64,000 bases of DNA from an uncultured Pontibacter sp. Lineage in GTDB: Bacteria; Bacteroidota; Bacteroidia; Cytophagales; Hymenobacteraceae. The stretch covers positions 806,001-870,000 of the forward strand of contig NZ_CANMNI010000001.1 in NCBI RefSeq assembly GCF_947499215.1, read 5' to 3'. How positions within the stretch are numbered: position 1 is the first letter of the stretch; the number at the start of each line of letters is the position of its first letter. Shown piece by piece: positions 19,397-28,102 of the stretch. The translations under genes were made by a program, and so were the position numbers. Below the pieces are notes generated by a model that worked only from the letters and a program-made list of their open reading frames with translations, was not told the DNA's origin and made no database searches.

Positions 19397-20499
19397 TTTC
19401 TAATTACTTCGGTAGGGATTGAAAGATACTTGCAGCTTCAGGTTGACAGTATTCTTATAAAAGATCCCTTAACATTAAATATTTACACCTTACTAATTCA
19501 AATAGAGTATATTATATTTAATTTAATCAATCCTGAGTTGACCTTTAGACACTTTATAAAGAAGTGAATTATTATGATGATTATACAATTTATAATTCTA
19601 GTATATTTTCTCCCATACCTATCATAAGTTACGTTGTAGTTAGTATTAACGATCTCTATATGTTAAAATAAAATATTTGCCATATTTGGTCTCTTCCAAA
19701 GATTTTTTTAAAAATTACCAATAATGATAAAATGTAACATATAATAAATATACTTAAATCAAGAATTAAAGATTTGAATATTTTATATTTTTTTTAAAGC
19801 AATTTTGAATTTATGGGGAAAGAGACTATTTGTCTAGGGAATGTTCGAAAATGCAAGGTAAATACAATTTTATGGCTGTGAACATATTCCTATTAAGGGT
19901 GAATAAGTATAGCTATAAAGGTATATTCATAGGTTTGATCAATCATTTAGAGAAATGTTTTGGACAGAATACTAAACTAGAATTCTCTTGATCTGCTCAT
20001 ATTTGATAGGTTATCCTATTGAGCGTATAGCAGTTATTTTTTCTCAAGCATAATTTTAAATTCGAGTGCTTCTACTGTGACCTTGTACAGTACATCTCAT
20101 GTTATATAACATAGAACACTACTCTTAAATAACCCCGCTCTGCTGCAGTGGCCATCAAATGGGACACTTCAAGCATCTTATAACTGATCAAAAATAAGTT
20201 TTCCTTAATGGCTTTTTATGTTATCATTAAGAGATCCTATATAGTAATTACTTTCATGAATTGTCACATCCAAAGCGATTTGAAATGTTTATACAGTAAA
20301 GTCATAAAAGAATAGTCATGAAATTTCACATATGCTGTATATATTATAATGCATATCGGTAAAACATCATTAGCATAAATAGTTATTTTTTAAAATTATT
20401 CGTATAATTTTTAGGCGAAACCTAAGAATGGCGTTACAGGTGAACCTTATTTTTCCAATAGAATTTAATTAGATCCTTTGCTTTGAAATTAGAAAAGAC
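19397..20499. other. Intergenic, 1.1 kb, very AT-rich, no gene seen
   Basis: Separates the initiating transferase from the next plus-strand ORFs. I found no ORF above background, no tRNA and no clear hairpin terminator. Promoters for the divergent genes must lie here or in flanking sequence, but no confident -33/-7 pair could be named. Confidence 0.4.
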
Positions 20500-20802
20500 T
20501 TGTTGAAAAGGTCCTTTAAAATAGTTAAGAAACTGACTGGCAATAGAGTTATGGCTCTTATTCCGGCTGTTGATTCCAAATTCGAGTGGGCCACTAAATA
20601 CCAATCATGCCTTGGGTTAACTGCATTCCAGAGGATAAAATTTATATATAAATGGCAAAGGTTGTATCATCAAATGTGTTTGCAGATATTATTAATGCCT
20701 GAAAGTGGCAAACAATTCACAGGCCTTGCAATAACTGGCTTTCCGAAAGCAAAACATACATATAGATCTATAAGGCATTTACATGGGCACAAGCTACCGT
20801 AG
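20500..20802 (+). CDS. Hypothetical or remnant ORF, 100 aa
   Basis: A 100-codon frame opening with TTG (TTG TTG AAA AGG). I do not recognise it. The product is basic (MLKRSFKIVKKLTGN), without membrane segments or signal. The C-terminal ITGFPKAKHTYRSIRHLHGH is not enough for a family call. It lies 50 bases before a FemAB/GNAT-like gene on the same strand and at the edge of a large empty AT-rich region. It could be a decayed gene end rather than a functional protein. Confidence 0.25.
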   Translation: MLKRSFKIVKKLTGNRVMALIPAVDSKFEWATKYQSCLGLTAFQRIKFIYKWQRLYHQMCLQILLMPESGKQFTGLAITGFPKAKHTYRSIRHLHGHKLP

Positions 20803-20854
20803 CTCTCTAATCAATGCTCTTATATTAATTAAACAGGTATAGCTCTTCGATACT

Positions 20855-22495
20855 ATGATTGACATTCAGCACAAGGTACTTAAAAAAGAGGTTGAGATTA
20901 TAGAGTTACTAATAGGCGATGATGCCTTGAGACAAATCCAAGATAATGAGTTTATCTCTGACTGGGACAACATATATGATCTATGTCCTTGGGCTACTGT
21001 TTTTCAAAAAAGGGAATTTGTAACCTCATGGTATAGGATCTACCAAGACAAATATGTTCCTATTATTGTCAGTGCAAAAAATAATGGAAGACTCACCGGC
21101 CTTCTAACGTTAGCAAAAAGTAATGATAAACATATAATCGGCGCAGGAGGGAATCAAGCTGAATATCAGGTCTGGTTAGCTGAAGATTCTTCCAACTCGG
21201 AATTCATAATAAATGCGCTGAGTCTTCTTCAGAAGCAATTTCCTAAAGCTGCGATTCATTTAAAGTATATTCCCTACAATACTCCCATCGGTTGTATAAA
21301 GACCGATCCTTACTGGAAAAGCCGATGCATGGTCCAGTCATTTAAACAACCCCTACTAGTTGTAGATGAAGCTAGCCTTACCCGTGAATTGAAGAAGAAA
21401 AACAGAAGAGAGAAACTAAATCGTTTAAAAAGATTAGGTGAGTTAAAGTTTGAGCGCATTACAGGAACCGATGAGTTTGCCTCAACCATCGAAGAGCTTG
21501 CCGTTCAATTTGATTTCCGAAAAGGTGCGACAGTAAACATTAACCCATTCAAAGATGACCCATTCAAGCGAAAGTTCATGCTTGCTTTGTTTGAGCATAA
21601 TTTAGTACATGCCACAATTCTGAAGCTAAATGATGAAATTATTGCCTCTAATATAGGTGCAATGGATAACAACTGGGTCCATTTGCAAGGTCTTAATACC
21701 CACTCTCCTTTCTATGCAAAGCATTCTCCCGGTATACTTCATTTCCTGATGCTTGGCAAGCTGATGGTCGAGGAGAATTTTAAAGTGTTTGACTTAACAC
21801 CTGGAGGAGACTCCTATAAAGAGGATCTGGCAAACCATTATGAAAATGCATTCGAACTTACCATCAGCAACCCTAGTCATATTCTATCAAAAAATCTTCA
21901 GTATAAGCTGATTAAATATATAAAGCTGACTTTATTAAAAGCTGTAGCAAGAAAAACTTTTATTAAAGATTTTAAAAAAGCTACTTGGAATACATCTGAG
22001 AGAATTCGTAAAAGCCTAAGATCATCAGTTACTGACTATATTACTTTTATATATCCTGCAAAACAGGACAGAGTTTATTCTACTTACTGCCATTCTATCA
22101 TTAAACTTCAGAATTCCACTATTCCCATCAATAAAATGAGCCTCGAAGACCTGCTGGACTACGACGGCCGTGAGGCGTGGCAGACGCGGTGGGAGTTTCT
22201 GGAGGAGGCAATGCGGCGCTTCGAGTCGGGTGAGCGCAGCTACACCTGGGCCGAGGGGGGGCGGCTGCTGGCCTGCGCCTGGCTGGGGAGGGCGCCTGTC
22301 GGCGGCCCGGCGCCGGAGGGGGCGCCCGTGCTGCGGGGCATCTACTGCCACCCGGCCGGCCGGGGGCGGCTGGCCGGCTTTCTGGCGGCCGCGGCGGGGG
22401 AGGCCTGCCAAGGCGGGGGAGAGCTGTACGCCACGGCCCGGGAGGCATACACCTCCCAAGCCCTTGAAGCGATTGGATTCACATTAGTCACTTAG
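20855..22495 (+). CDS. FemAB/CelD-like GNAT protein with GC-rich C-terminal cassette (copy A)
   Basis: 546 residues. Residues about 30-340 fit the Acetyltransf_6/FemAB-like (CelD, BioF2) GNAT group, with DWDNIYDLCPWATVFQ near the start and VFDLTPGGDSYKE near the end, the region that normally closes the acyl-CoA or aminoacyl site. From about residue 431 a second GNAT-like domain begins (LLDYDGREAWQTRWEFLEE ... SQALEAIGFTLV). The body is AT-rich like its surroundings, while this last third is strongly GC-rich. It is nearly identical in DNA to the end of the convergent paralogue at 23020-24663. N-acylation of a surface-glycan sugar is a guess from context. Confidence 0.72.
   Translation: MIDIQHKVLKKEVEIIELLIGDDALRQIQDNEFISDWDNIYDLCPWATVFQKREFVTSWYRIYQDKYVPIIVSAKNNGRLTGLLTLAKSNDKHIIGAGGNQAEYQVWLAEDSSNSEFIINALSLLQKQFPKAAIHLKYIPYNTPIGCIKTDPYWKSRCMVQSFKQPLLVVDEASLTRELKKKNRREKLNRLKRLGELKFERITGTDEFASTIEELAVQFDFRKGATVNINPFKDDPFKRKFMLALFEHNLVHATILKLNDEIIASNIGAMDNNWVHLQGLNTHSPFYAKHSPGILHFLMLGKLMVEENFKVFDLTPGGDSYKEDLANHYENAFELTISNPSHILSKNLQYKLIKYIKLTLLKAVARKTFIKDFKKATWNTSERIRKSLRSSVTDYITFIYPAKQDRVYSTYCHSIIKLQNSTIPINKMSLEDLLDYDGREAWQTRWEFLEEAMRRFESGERSYTWAEGGRLLACAWLGRAPVGGPAPEGAPVLRGIYCHPAGRGRLAGFLAAAAGEACQGGGELYATAREAYTSQALEAIGFTLVT
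22148..22488 (+). repeat. GC-rich cassette, copy A of inverted repeat
   Basis: About 341 bases, mostly G+C, running from gacctgctggactacgacgg to gattcacattagt. The same sequence with scattered substitutions and one 6-base indel is present inverted at 23027-23361. Both copies are in frame as the C-terminal domain of a GNAT-like protein. Flanks are AT-rich and unrelated between the copies. Confidence 0.9.
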
Positions 22496-23019
22496 ATGTT
22501 GACAATTCAAACATCCATTAGCTTGTATTTATCTAGCCGTAACTTTACCCTAATATCTAATATATTGCAGATATGATTGAAGGTGACTTATCATCATAAT
22601 CACAGTTTTGTTAATCTAAGAATCTACTTGCATATAAACACTCGTGATGTAGCTTGTGATAAGGAGAGCACAATGGGCTCTGTGCTAAACTCCCTTTTTA
22701 ATATTGTAGTAGGCGTTGGATACTAAAGCCAAACAAATTCGATTACTAATTAGGATTATGAGATTGTAAATGCAAAAAAACGTCCTTATCTACTATGGCG
22801 ATGCAACATATTTTAAAGATGGCTTACTATTCCAGCATGTCACGGAATAGTCACCCCACAAGATTGTTAAAGCAAATTAACACTTGAAAGGACATCTTGA
22901 TCAACAATACCTCACATTAACCATTACACAAGTGGACGATAGGTTTGAAAATGATTAATATTTGTTTGGGGCAATGCAGATAAAATAATTAATAGCAAGT
23001 GTTCAATACATATTAGTTT
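22496..23019. other. Intergenic, 524 bases, between convergent paralogues
   Basis: AT-rich spacer inside the inverted repeat. No ORF, no recognisable inverted-repeat-ended element and no clear terminator, although two convergent genes should terminate here. With its flanking repeats it forms a segment that could invert by recombination. Confidence 0.4.
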
Positions 23020-24663
23020 TTAGTTCACTAATGTGAATCCAATCGCTTCAAGGGCTTGGGAGGTGTATGCCTCCCGGGCCGTGGCGTACAGCTCTCCCCC
23101 GTCCTGGCAGGCCACCGCGGCCGCCAGAAAGCCCGCCAGCCGCCCCCGGCCGGCTGGGTGGCAGTAGATGCCCCGCAGCACGGGCGCCCCCTCCGGCGCC
23201 GGGCCGCCGACAGGCGCCCTCCCCAGCCAAGCGCAGGCCAGCAGCCGCCCCCCCTCGGCCCAGGTGTAGCTCCGCTCACCCGACTCGAAGCGCCGCATCG
23301 ACTCCCCCAGAAACTCCCACCGCGTCTGCCACACCCCACGGCCGTCGTAGTCCAACAGGTCGTTTAGGTTATTATACCTAACTTCAACAGAAGCACAAGA
23401 TTCTGAGCGCTTTATGTCATCAGCTAGAATTCTGTAGTGTTTCTTTTCCCCTTCTCTTACTTTGAAAAGTAGTAAGCTTAACCCCGAATTGAGGAATGCT
23501 TTAGTCTTACCTTTAAAAAGATAAATATTTTTTCTGATAGCCAACTCAACTGACATCGGCCTTAAACCTGATTTAATCAGACGATCATGAAGACCCTTTT
23601 TTAACCGCTTTTTGAGTTGAAAGCTTAGTTTATTAGAAACTACAAGCTCATGTACATAATCATGATTTGTAGCCATACGCTCCTTATAAGAGTCTCCACC
23701 TGGAGTTAGATCAAATACAGCCACACCTTCTTCTGATAGGTGCTGTCCTAGCATAAGAAAATGCACGAACCCTGGTGAATAGTAATTAGCATACAAAGGT
23801 GTATGGATGTTGATACCCCCTAGATGCACCCAATCCTTGCTTATCACGGCAGCTATTGCTGCTATTACCTCTTCGTTCACTTTTAGTACTGTTGCATGGA
23901 GAAGCCCTAATTGGAAAAGCTCCTGCAGGAAAACGGCCTTGAGCGGATTCTCCCGAAAACGGTTCTTGTTGAACATGGCCCCCTGCCGGAAGTCATACTG
24001 TACGGCCAGTTCCTTGAGCATGGCTGAGAAGGCAGCGGCATCTGTCACCCGCTCCAGACGTACCTCGCCTATCCGGCGCAGTCGGTTCAGCTTATTCTTA
24101 AACTCAGTTTTTCTAAACATTTTAGGCAGATCGGGGGCAGCCATGTCCATCAGGGGACGGCGGGCGGGCTGTACCACGCATTGCGCCCGCCAGCGCGGGT
24201 CAGCCTCGGCCCAGCTCATGGGGGCACCCGGAGGCAGAAATCGCAGGTGCACGGCATGGCCCGGCAGTCGACGCTGCAGCTCTGTGAGGGCTGTCGTGAT
24301 GAAGGACTCGCCCTCGGCCTCAGCCGAAAGCCAGCACTGGTACTCGGCCTCGAAGTGGCCGGCCCCCACCAGTTGCCCCCCACCTTGGGGAAGCGCCAAG
24401 GTCAGCAGGCCCGTTAGCTGCCCCTCCTGCACTGCACGCACCAGCACAGGCAGATAGGCCCCTTGGTAGGTGCGGTACCAGCACGCAACAAAGTTTCTGC
24501 TCTGGAACACGGTACCCCAAGGACAGGCCTCGTAGAGCCGGTCCCAGTCCTGCTGAAAATCCTCATCCGAGAGTAAAGTAAAAACCTCTTCCCCTATCAA
24601 TACATCAAGTCCTTGTGTATTCACAGGCAAAGTAGATGTAGCATGATTAACTATGGTTTGCAT
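23020..24663 (-). CDS. FemAB/CelD-like GNAT protein with GC-rich C-terminal cassette (copy B)
   Basis: 547 residues, paralogue of the gene at 20855-22495. By eye the bodies share roughly half of their residues (DEDFQQDWDRLYEACPWGTV, HFLMLGQHLSEEGVAVFDLT, TPGGDSYKERM). The last about 113 residues are almost identical. Base composition is mosaic: the first about 200 codons are GC-rich, the middle (23370-23900) is AT-rich, and the last third is very GC-rich. It is probably an acyl- or aminoacyltransferase acting in the cytoplasm. The long antisense ORFs here are artefacts of GC richness. Confidence 0.72.
   Translation of the reverse strand: MQTIVNHATSTLPVNTQGLDVLIGEEVFTLLSDEDFQQDWDRLYEACPWGTVFQSRNFVACWYRTYQGAYLPVLVRAVQEGQLTGLLTLALPQGGGQLVGAGHFEAEYQCWLSAEAEGESFITTALTELQRRLPGHAVHLRFLPPGAPMSWAEADPRWRAQCVVQPARRPLMDMAAPDLPKMFRKTEFKNKLNRLRRIGEVRLERVTDAAAFSAMLKELAVQYDFRQGAMFNKNRFRENPLKAVFLQELFQLGLLHATVLKVNEEVIAAIAAVISKDWVHLGGINIHTPLYANYYSPGFVHFLMLGQHLSEEGVAVFDLTPGGDSYKERMATNHDYVHELVVSNKLSFQLKKRLKKGLHDRLIKSGLRPMSVELAIRKNIYLFKGKTKAFLNSGLSLLLFKVREGEKKHYRILADDIKRSESCASVEVRYNNLNDLLDYDGRGVWQTRWEFLGESMRRFESGERSYTWAEGGRLLACAWLGRAPVGGPAPEGAPVLRGIYCHPAGRGRLAGFLAAAVACQDGGELYATAREAYTSQALEAIGFTLVN
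23027..23361 (-). repeat. GC-rich cassette, copy B of inverted repeat
   Basis: About 335 bases, the inverted partner of 22148-22488. Reading frame is preserved; relative to copy A it lacks two codons (FLAAAVACQDG against FLAAAAGEACQGG). The homology stops at the cassette start, whereas the rest of the two genes is diverged. Confidence 0.9.
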
Positions 24664-24761
24664 AGGATATTATTTTAGAGTTTACAGGTATAACCCGTAC
24701 CTTCATTAATACTATTCTTACACTTTGCAGAAGAACAAAGACAGTATGGCTCAATAACACA

Positions 24762-25916
24762 TCAGCCTGCAGAAACGACTTGCACAGTTGAACTCGCACG
24801 AGCTTCTTTGACAGCATCAACAATTTGTAAAAGGTTCTCTAACGTTAGCTCTTGATGAACCGGCAAAGCTAATACCCCCTCCCGAAGAGACTTGCTTCTT
24901 GGGAAGTCGGCTACAGGAAGAGATGGATGTGGGTTTATCCAAAACAGAAGTCCATTTACTCCTCTTAGGCGCAGTCTGGCTAGGAATTCGCGTGGTTCAA
25001 CCACCTCAAGAGGAAAAGCAAAAGGGCTTGCCCCTTCCGGAAGAAATGCAAACGGAGGTGGAACCATATCCCCCAGATGTCTGAGCAAGAACCTGTAATT
25101 TTCCCTTCTGCGGTGGGCTGTTTGCTCATCTAGAATTTTAGGAAGCAGATACCTAGTCATGCTGGAAGGAGGCGAAGAAGCATCACCGACTTCGAACTCA
25201 ATGTGCGTGCGTTTGTTCAGCCTATTCCAAGACCTATTCAGCTTGGTCTGTATAGGTTTTAGCATTATATGGATGATTCCCAGTTCGCTTCTTCGGGAGG
25301 CAATCCAGTTAATGTGCCTTTTAAAAGCACGCCAAACTCCAGATTTGGGTTGCCCAGAGGGAGGCGCGAGAGGAACGTTCGCAATGACTGCTCCCCCGTC
25401 GGGTAGACCATAAGTTTTATACAGGCAAAATAGCCCCATATGTCCAAATGAGCCTACCGGCTTCCCGTTGTGCGTTGCAAGGAAGGCTTGTGCGGCATCC
25501 TCCACTAACATTATTTCCCTGTCATCGCACCACTGCCGCCAATATGCTGCATCTTGAGGAAAGCCCAAGTAGTGTATAATGTAAAGAGCCCGAACACCAG
25601 AACTCATCAAAGACTGTAGTTCCTCCGGATCAGGCTCGAGGTTTTCCTTAACCTCATAATAACGAATCTGAAGCCCCGCCTCTATCAAAGCTTCTACTTC
25701 AGAACCATGGTGATATGCAGGGACAAGGATAATATCGCCACTCTTTAGCCCCAAAGCATGACATGAATTACAGATTGCGTGTCTTGCTAGAGAGTATAAT
25801 CTGCAATTGTCCTGATCGAGCGGAAACGGCTTCCAGTCAGAATTACTTCTAAAATAAATGTCAATTGGCAAAGAGGGCCAAATGAGGAGACTGCGAGTAG
25901 GGTGTATCTTTCTCAT
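24762..25916 (-). CDS. DegT/DnrJ/EryC1-like PLP aminotransferase
   Basis: About 384 residues from the ATG at 25916 (MRKIHPTRSL). The track start at 25997 would overlap the upstream gene and add an unrelated leader. PLP-fold type I features: LYSLARHAICNSCHALGLK, VPAYHHGSEVEALIEAG, VEDAAQAF and the lysine in LYKTYGLPDGGAVIA, the usual Schiff-base position of DegT sugar aminotransferases. It lies 34 bases after the deacetylase gene in the same direction, so the two are probably cotranscribed. It may form an amino sugar or aminoacyl-lipid precursor. Some DegT-like proteins are non-catalytic, but the lysine is present here. Confidence 0.8.
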   Translation of the reverse strand: MRKIHPTRSLLIWPSLPIDIYFRSNSDWKPFPLDQDNCRLYSLARHAICNSCHALGLKSGDIILVPAYHHGSEVEALIEAGLQIRYYEVKENLEPDPEELQSLMSSGVRALYIIHYLGFPQDAAYWRQWCDDREIMLVEDAAQAFLATHNGKPVGSFGHMGLFCLYKTYGLPDGGAVIANVPLAPPSGQPKSGVWRAFKRHINWIASRRSELGIIHIMLKPIQTKLNRSWNRLNKRTHIEFEVGDASSPPSSMTRYLLPKILDEQTAHRRRENYRFLLRHLGDMVPPPFAFLPEGASPFAFPLEVVEPREFLARLRLRGVNGLLFWINPHPSLPVADFPRSKSLREGVLALPVHQELTLENLLQIVDAVKEARASSTVQVVSAG

Positions 25917-25950
25917 TTTAAGCAATTCAGAGGTAATTAATTTAATGGTG

Positions 25951-26937
25951 TCAGTTAAATTGAGGCAAAGTCTTAGGCACTTTAATAGGTGGGGCACTAG
26001 ACGGGGTAACTTTAATTTTTGTATCTAGCTTATAAGTTCCCTGCAATTTTTGGACAAGTGGTTGCCAAATGCCTACCATGCGACAAATGTTCTCAGCAAA
26101 AGATGCGCCCTCCAAATAACCAAATCTTGGTAACTCGAAATAATCTTTTAGGCTTTCTTTGGTGAGATACTGTGGCTTGCTAGAAAATGCTAACTTATAC
26201 CCTAAGTTCCTCAACACCACCATCTCTCTTTGCCCATAGTCGCCATTGGGGTAAGCAAAAAAATCCACTTCTTTATGCATCCAAGTCTCTAACTTTCGCT
26301 TTGAAATTTTCAGTTCTTCCACCACATCTTCATCCTCACAATTGATAAGTATAGGATGTGAATGCGTATGCCCGCCGATTGTTACATATGGGGAGCAAGC
26401 TGCTTGCTTTACCTGCTCGATAGTTAATGCCTCTCTCTCAATCGATCTGTACTTCTTTATGTCATTAATTATAGAGAGTCGGTCATTATTATGCATCCTC
26501 TTGAGAGTTGCTTTGGAGGGGACAACCAAGGGTGTTCCTTCGGCTACATTTAAATAGGACCACCAATAAGCGCCTTCTTCTACTGGTTCAGTTGAGACGA
26601 ATATGGTTACCGGTACACAGTATTTATTTGCTATCTCAACAATGCTGGATTCATTACTCTGCCATCCATCGTCAACTGTAATTATAATTGCCCCCTTTGG
26701 CAACTCAAGGTTTTCTCGTATAATATCTAAAACATCCGCTGGACTAAGGAATGTAAAACCTTTGTGCTTTAGCCATCTCACACTCTTTTCAAATTCCTCC
26801 TTTGTGGGCTTGTGAAAGTAGAGTGACAATATATAGTCTCCTCTCATGGCTTTCATTCTTGCTCTACGAACAACCCCGAAGATAATTAGAAGTGAGGCAA
26901 TCAACCACGAGCAAATATTTCTTACAGTGATTTTCAT
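25951..26937 (-). CDS. Polysaccharide deacetylase (NodB homology)
   Basis: 328 residues with an N-terminal membrane segment (ICSWLIASLLIIFGVV) and a NodB domain over about residues 35-250. IIITVDDGWQSN supplies the catalytic Asp and metal-binding Asp. GGHTHSHPIL supplies the metal-binding His pair, and DFFAYPNGDYGQRE the later substrate-site motif. It likely removes acetyl groups from a cell-surface or periplasmic glycan such as an N-acetylhexosamine polymer. The C-terminal TKIKVTPSSAPPIKVPK is a disordered tail. Cotranscription with the downstream DegT-like gene is likely. Confidence 0.87.
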   Translation of the reverse strand: MKITVRNICSWLIASLLIIFGVVRRARMKAMRGDYILSLYFHKPTKEEFEKSVRWLKHKGFTFLSPADVLDIIRENLELPKGAIIITVDDGWQSNESSIVEIANKYCVPVTIFVSTEPVEEGAYWWSYLNVAEGTPLVVPSKATLKRMHNNDRLSIINDIKKYRSIEREALTIEQVKQAACSPYVTIGGHTHSHPILINCEDEDVVEELKISKRKLETWMHKEVDFFAYPNGDYGQREMVVLRNLGYKLAFSSKPQYLTKESLKDYFELPRFGYLEGASFAENICRMVGIWQPLVQKLQGTYKLDTKIKVTPSSAPPIKVPKTLPQFN

Positions 26938-27649
26938 TGTCTAGAACGACTTTAACTGAGTAATAAATCTTATAAGTATGAGTTGAGGCAAAGCTATCTA
27001 AGAGCACATTCTTAAGAGTTTTGATTTAAGGGGGTCTTCAAACTACAACTGCAGTTTAAGTTCGTTTTCTATTTGCGATTCAACAGTTTTTATACTAAAA
27101 AATAGTATATTAGTTATATGATTTGCTCACTTATTTATGATCGTGCTTAAAAAGCATGTGAACAGCTCTATTGTTGAAGTTTAGAGTTTAGAGTGGCAAA
27201 TAACTCTCAAAAGGCGCAACGTGACTATCTTATATTTACAAGGATTTTTCTTAAAGAAGAGAATTTTATAGCTATACCCATCTGTCCCGCCTACATAACC
27301 CTAAAGCTATATAACTCGCCCAGCTACGGACGCCACTAGCTCCGCATTTGAGTTTGTGACCTGCCCACTGGTCCAAGTGCTTGATCACAAAACTTGACTC
27401 ATGCCCAGCACCTAGGCAATGCCCCATAGTTAGATAGGATGAGGCTCATCACAAGCTTTCCGGAGGGCCGATATCCCTTTATACTTATTTTATGAACTAC
27501 TGATCAGTTTAATATAAATTAATCTTAAAATAAAAACAAGACCTTCTATTAAGCGTATAAAGATTTAATCAAAATATAGCACTTTATAAAAAATAAACTT
27601 AACTAATTAAAGTCAATTCCTTTAAGGAGCGCTTAAATCAATAAAGAGT
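26938..27649. other. Intergenic, 712 bases, no intact gene
   Basis: Mostly AT-rich. The stretch 27280-27480 is less AT-rich and holds a 51-codon minus-strand ORF that I do not accept as a gene. It may contain remains of a deleted gene, because the next feature is a broken MBOAT gene. Confidence 0.4.
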
Positions 27650-28024
27650 ATGTTGCTAAACTCATTATCGTTCCTACTATTCGTTACTAGAACATGTTTG
27701 CTTTATATCGCCCTGTTAACTAGGTATCGGTGGGATTTGATGCTCACAAATGGGTTATCATCTTACGACTTCAAAGCCGTAGTTTATTCTTTAGCTGTTG
27801 ATCGCGGAAATTTGAAACTGCAAAAACAACTAGGAGGGTACAACCTTTATGTTTCCTATTTTCTACACTTAGTAGGCGGTCCAATTGAAAAAGCCAGCAA
27901 TCTGCTTACGCATTTTCTTCAAAAGTTCAACCTTGAATACAATCGGATGGTGCAGTATCTGAAACTCCAGCTATGGGGTTTCATTATGAACTTAGTTGTA
28001 GCCGACAGATTGAGTATTAATTAG
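27650..28024 (+). pseudogene. MBOAT O-acyltransferase remnant (AlgI-like), internally deleted and truncated
   Basis: 124 codons. The first about 32 residues (LLNSLSFLLFVTRTCLLYIALLTRYRW) match the start of MBOAT proteins. After SSYDFKAVVYSL the frame jumps to the conserved core YNLYVSYFLHLVGGPIEKASNLL and LWGFIMNLVVADRL. In intact AlgI-like enzymes these parts are separated by well over 100 residues, and the catalytic His region follows later. Both are missing here. I therefore read it as a degraded O-acetyltransferase gene of the glycan locus that cannot work as an acyltransferase. Confidence 0.75.
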
Positions 28025-28102
28025 ACGCTGTTTACAGAGACTCAAGCTTACAATAACAGGCGACCCATAATCAATATCTAACCCCTTATATCATTTAGCT
28101 CA

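Noticed and set aside
22025-22459. Antisense ORFs in the GC-rich cassette (also 22128-22448, 22170-22487, 23028-23381)
   Set aside because: Stop codons are rare in very GC-rich DNA, so all frames stay open. The products are Pro/Arg/Gly-rich without any fold, and only the frame in line with the GNAT body is coherent.
23807-24457. 216-residue plus-strand ORF opposite the GNAT gene
   Set aside because: It is a shadow of a gene with clear homology to its paralogue. The Arg/Ser-rich product shows no family pattern.
27272-27427. 51-codon minus-strand ORF beginning MGHCLGAGHESS in the 712-base spacer
   Set aside because: No start signal, no family and no supporting context.
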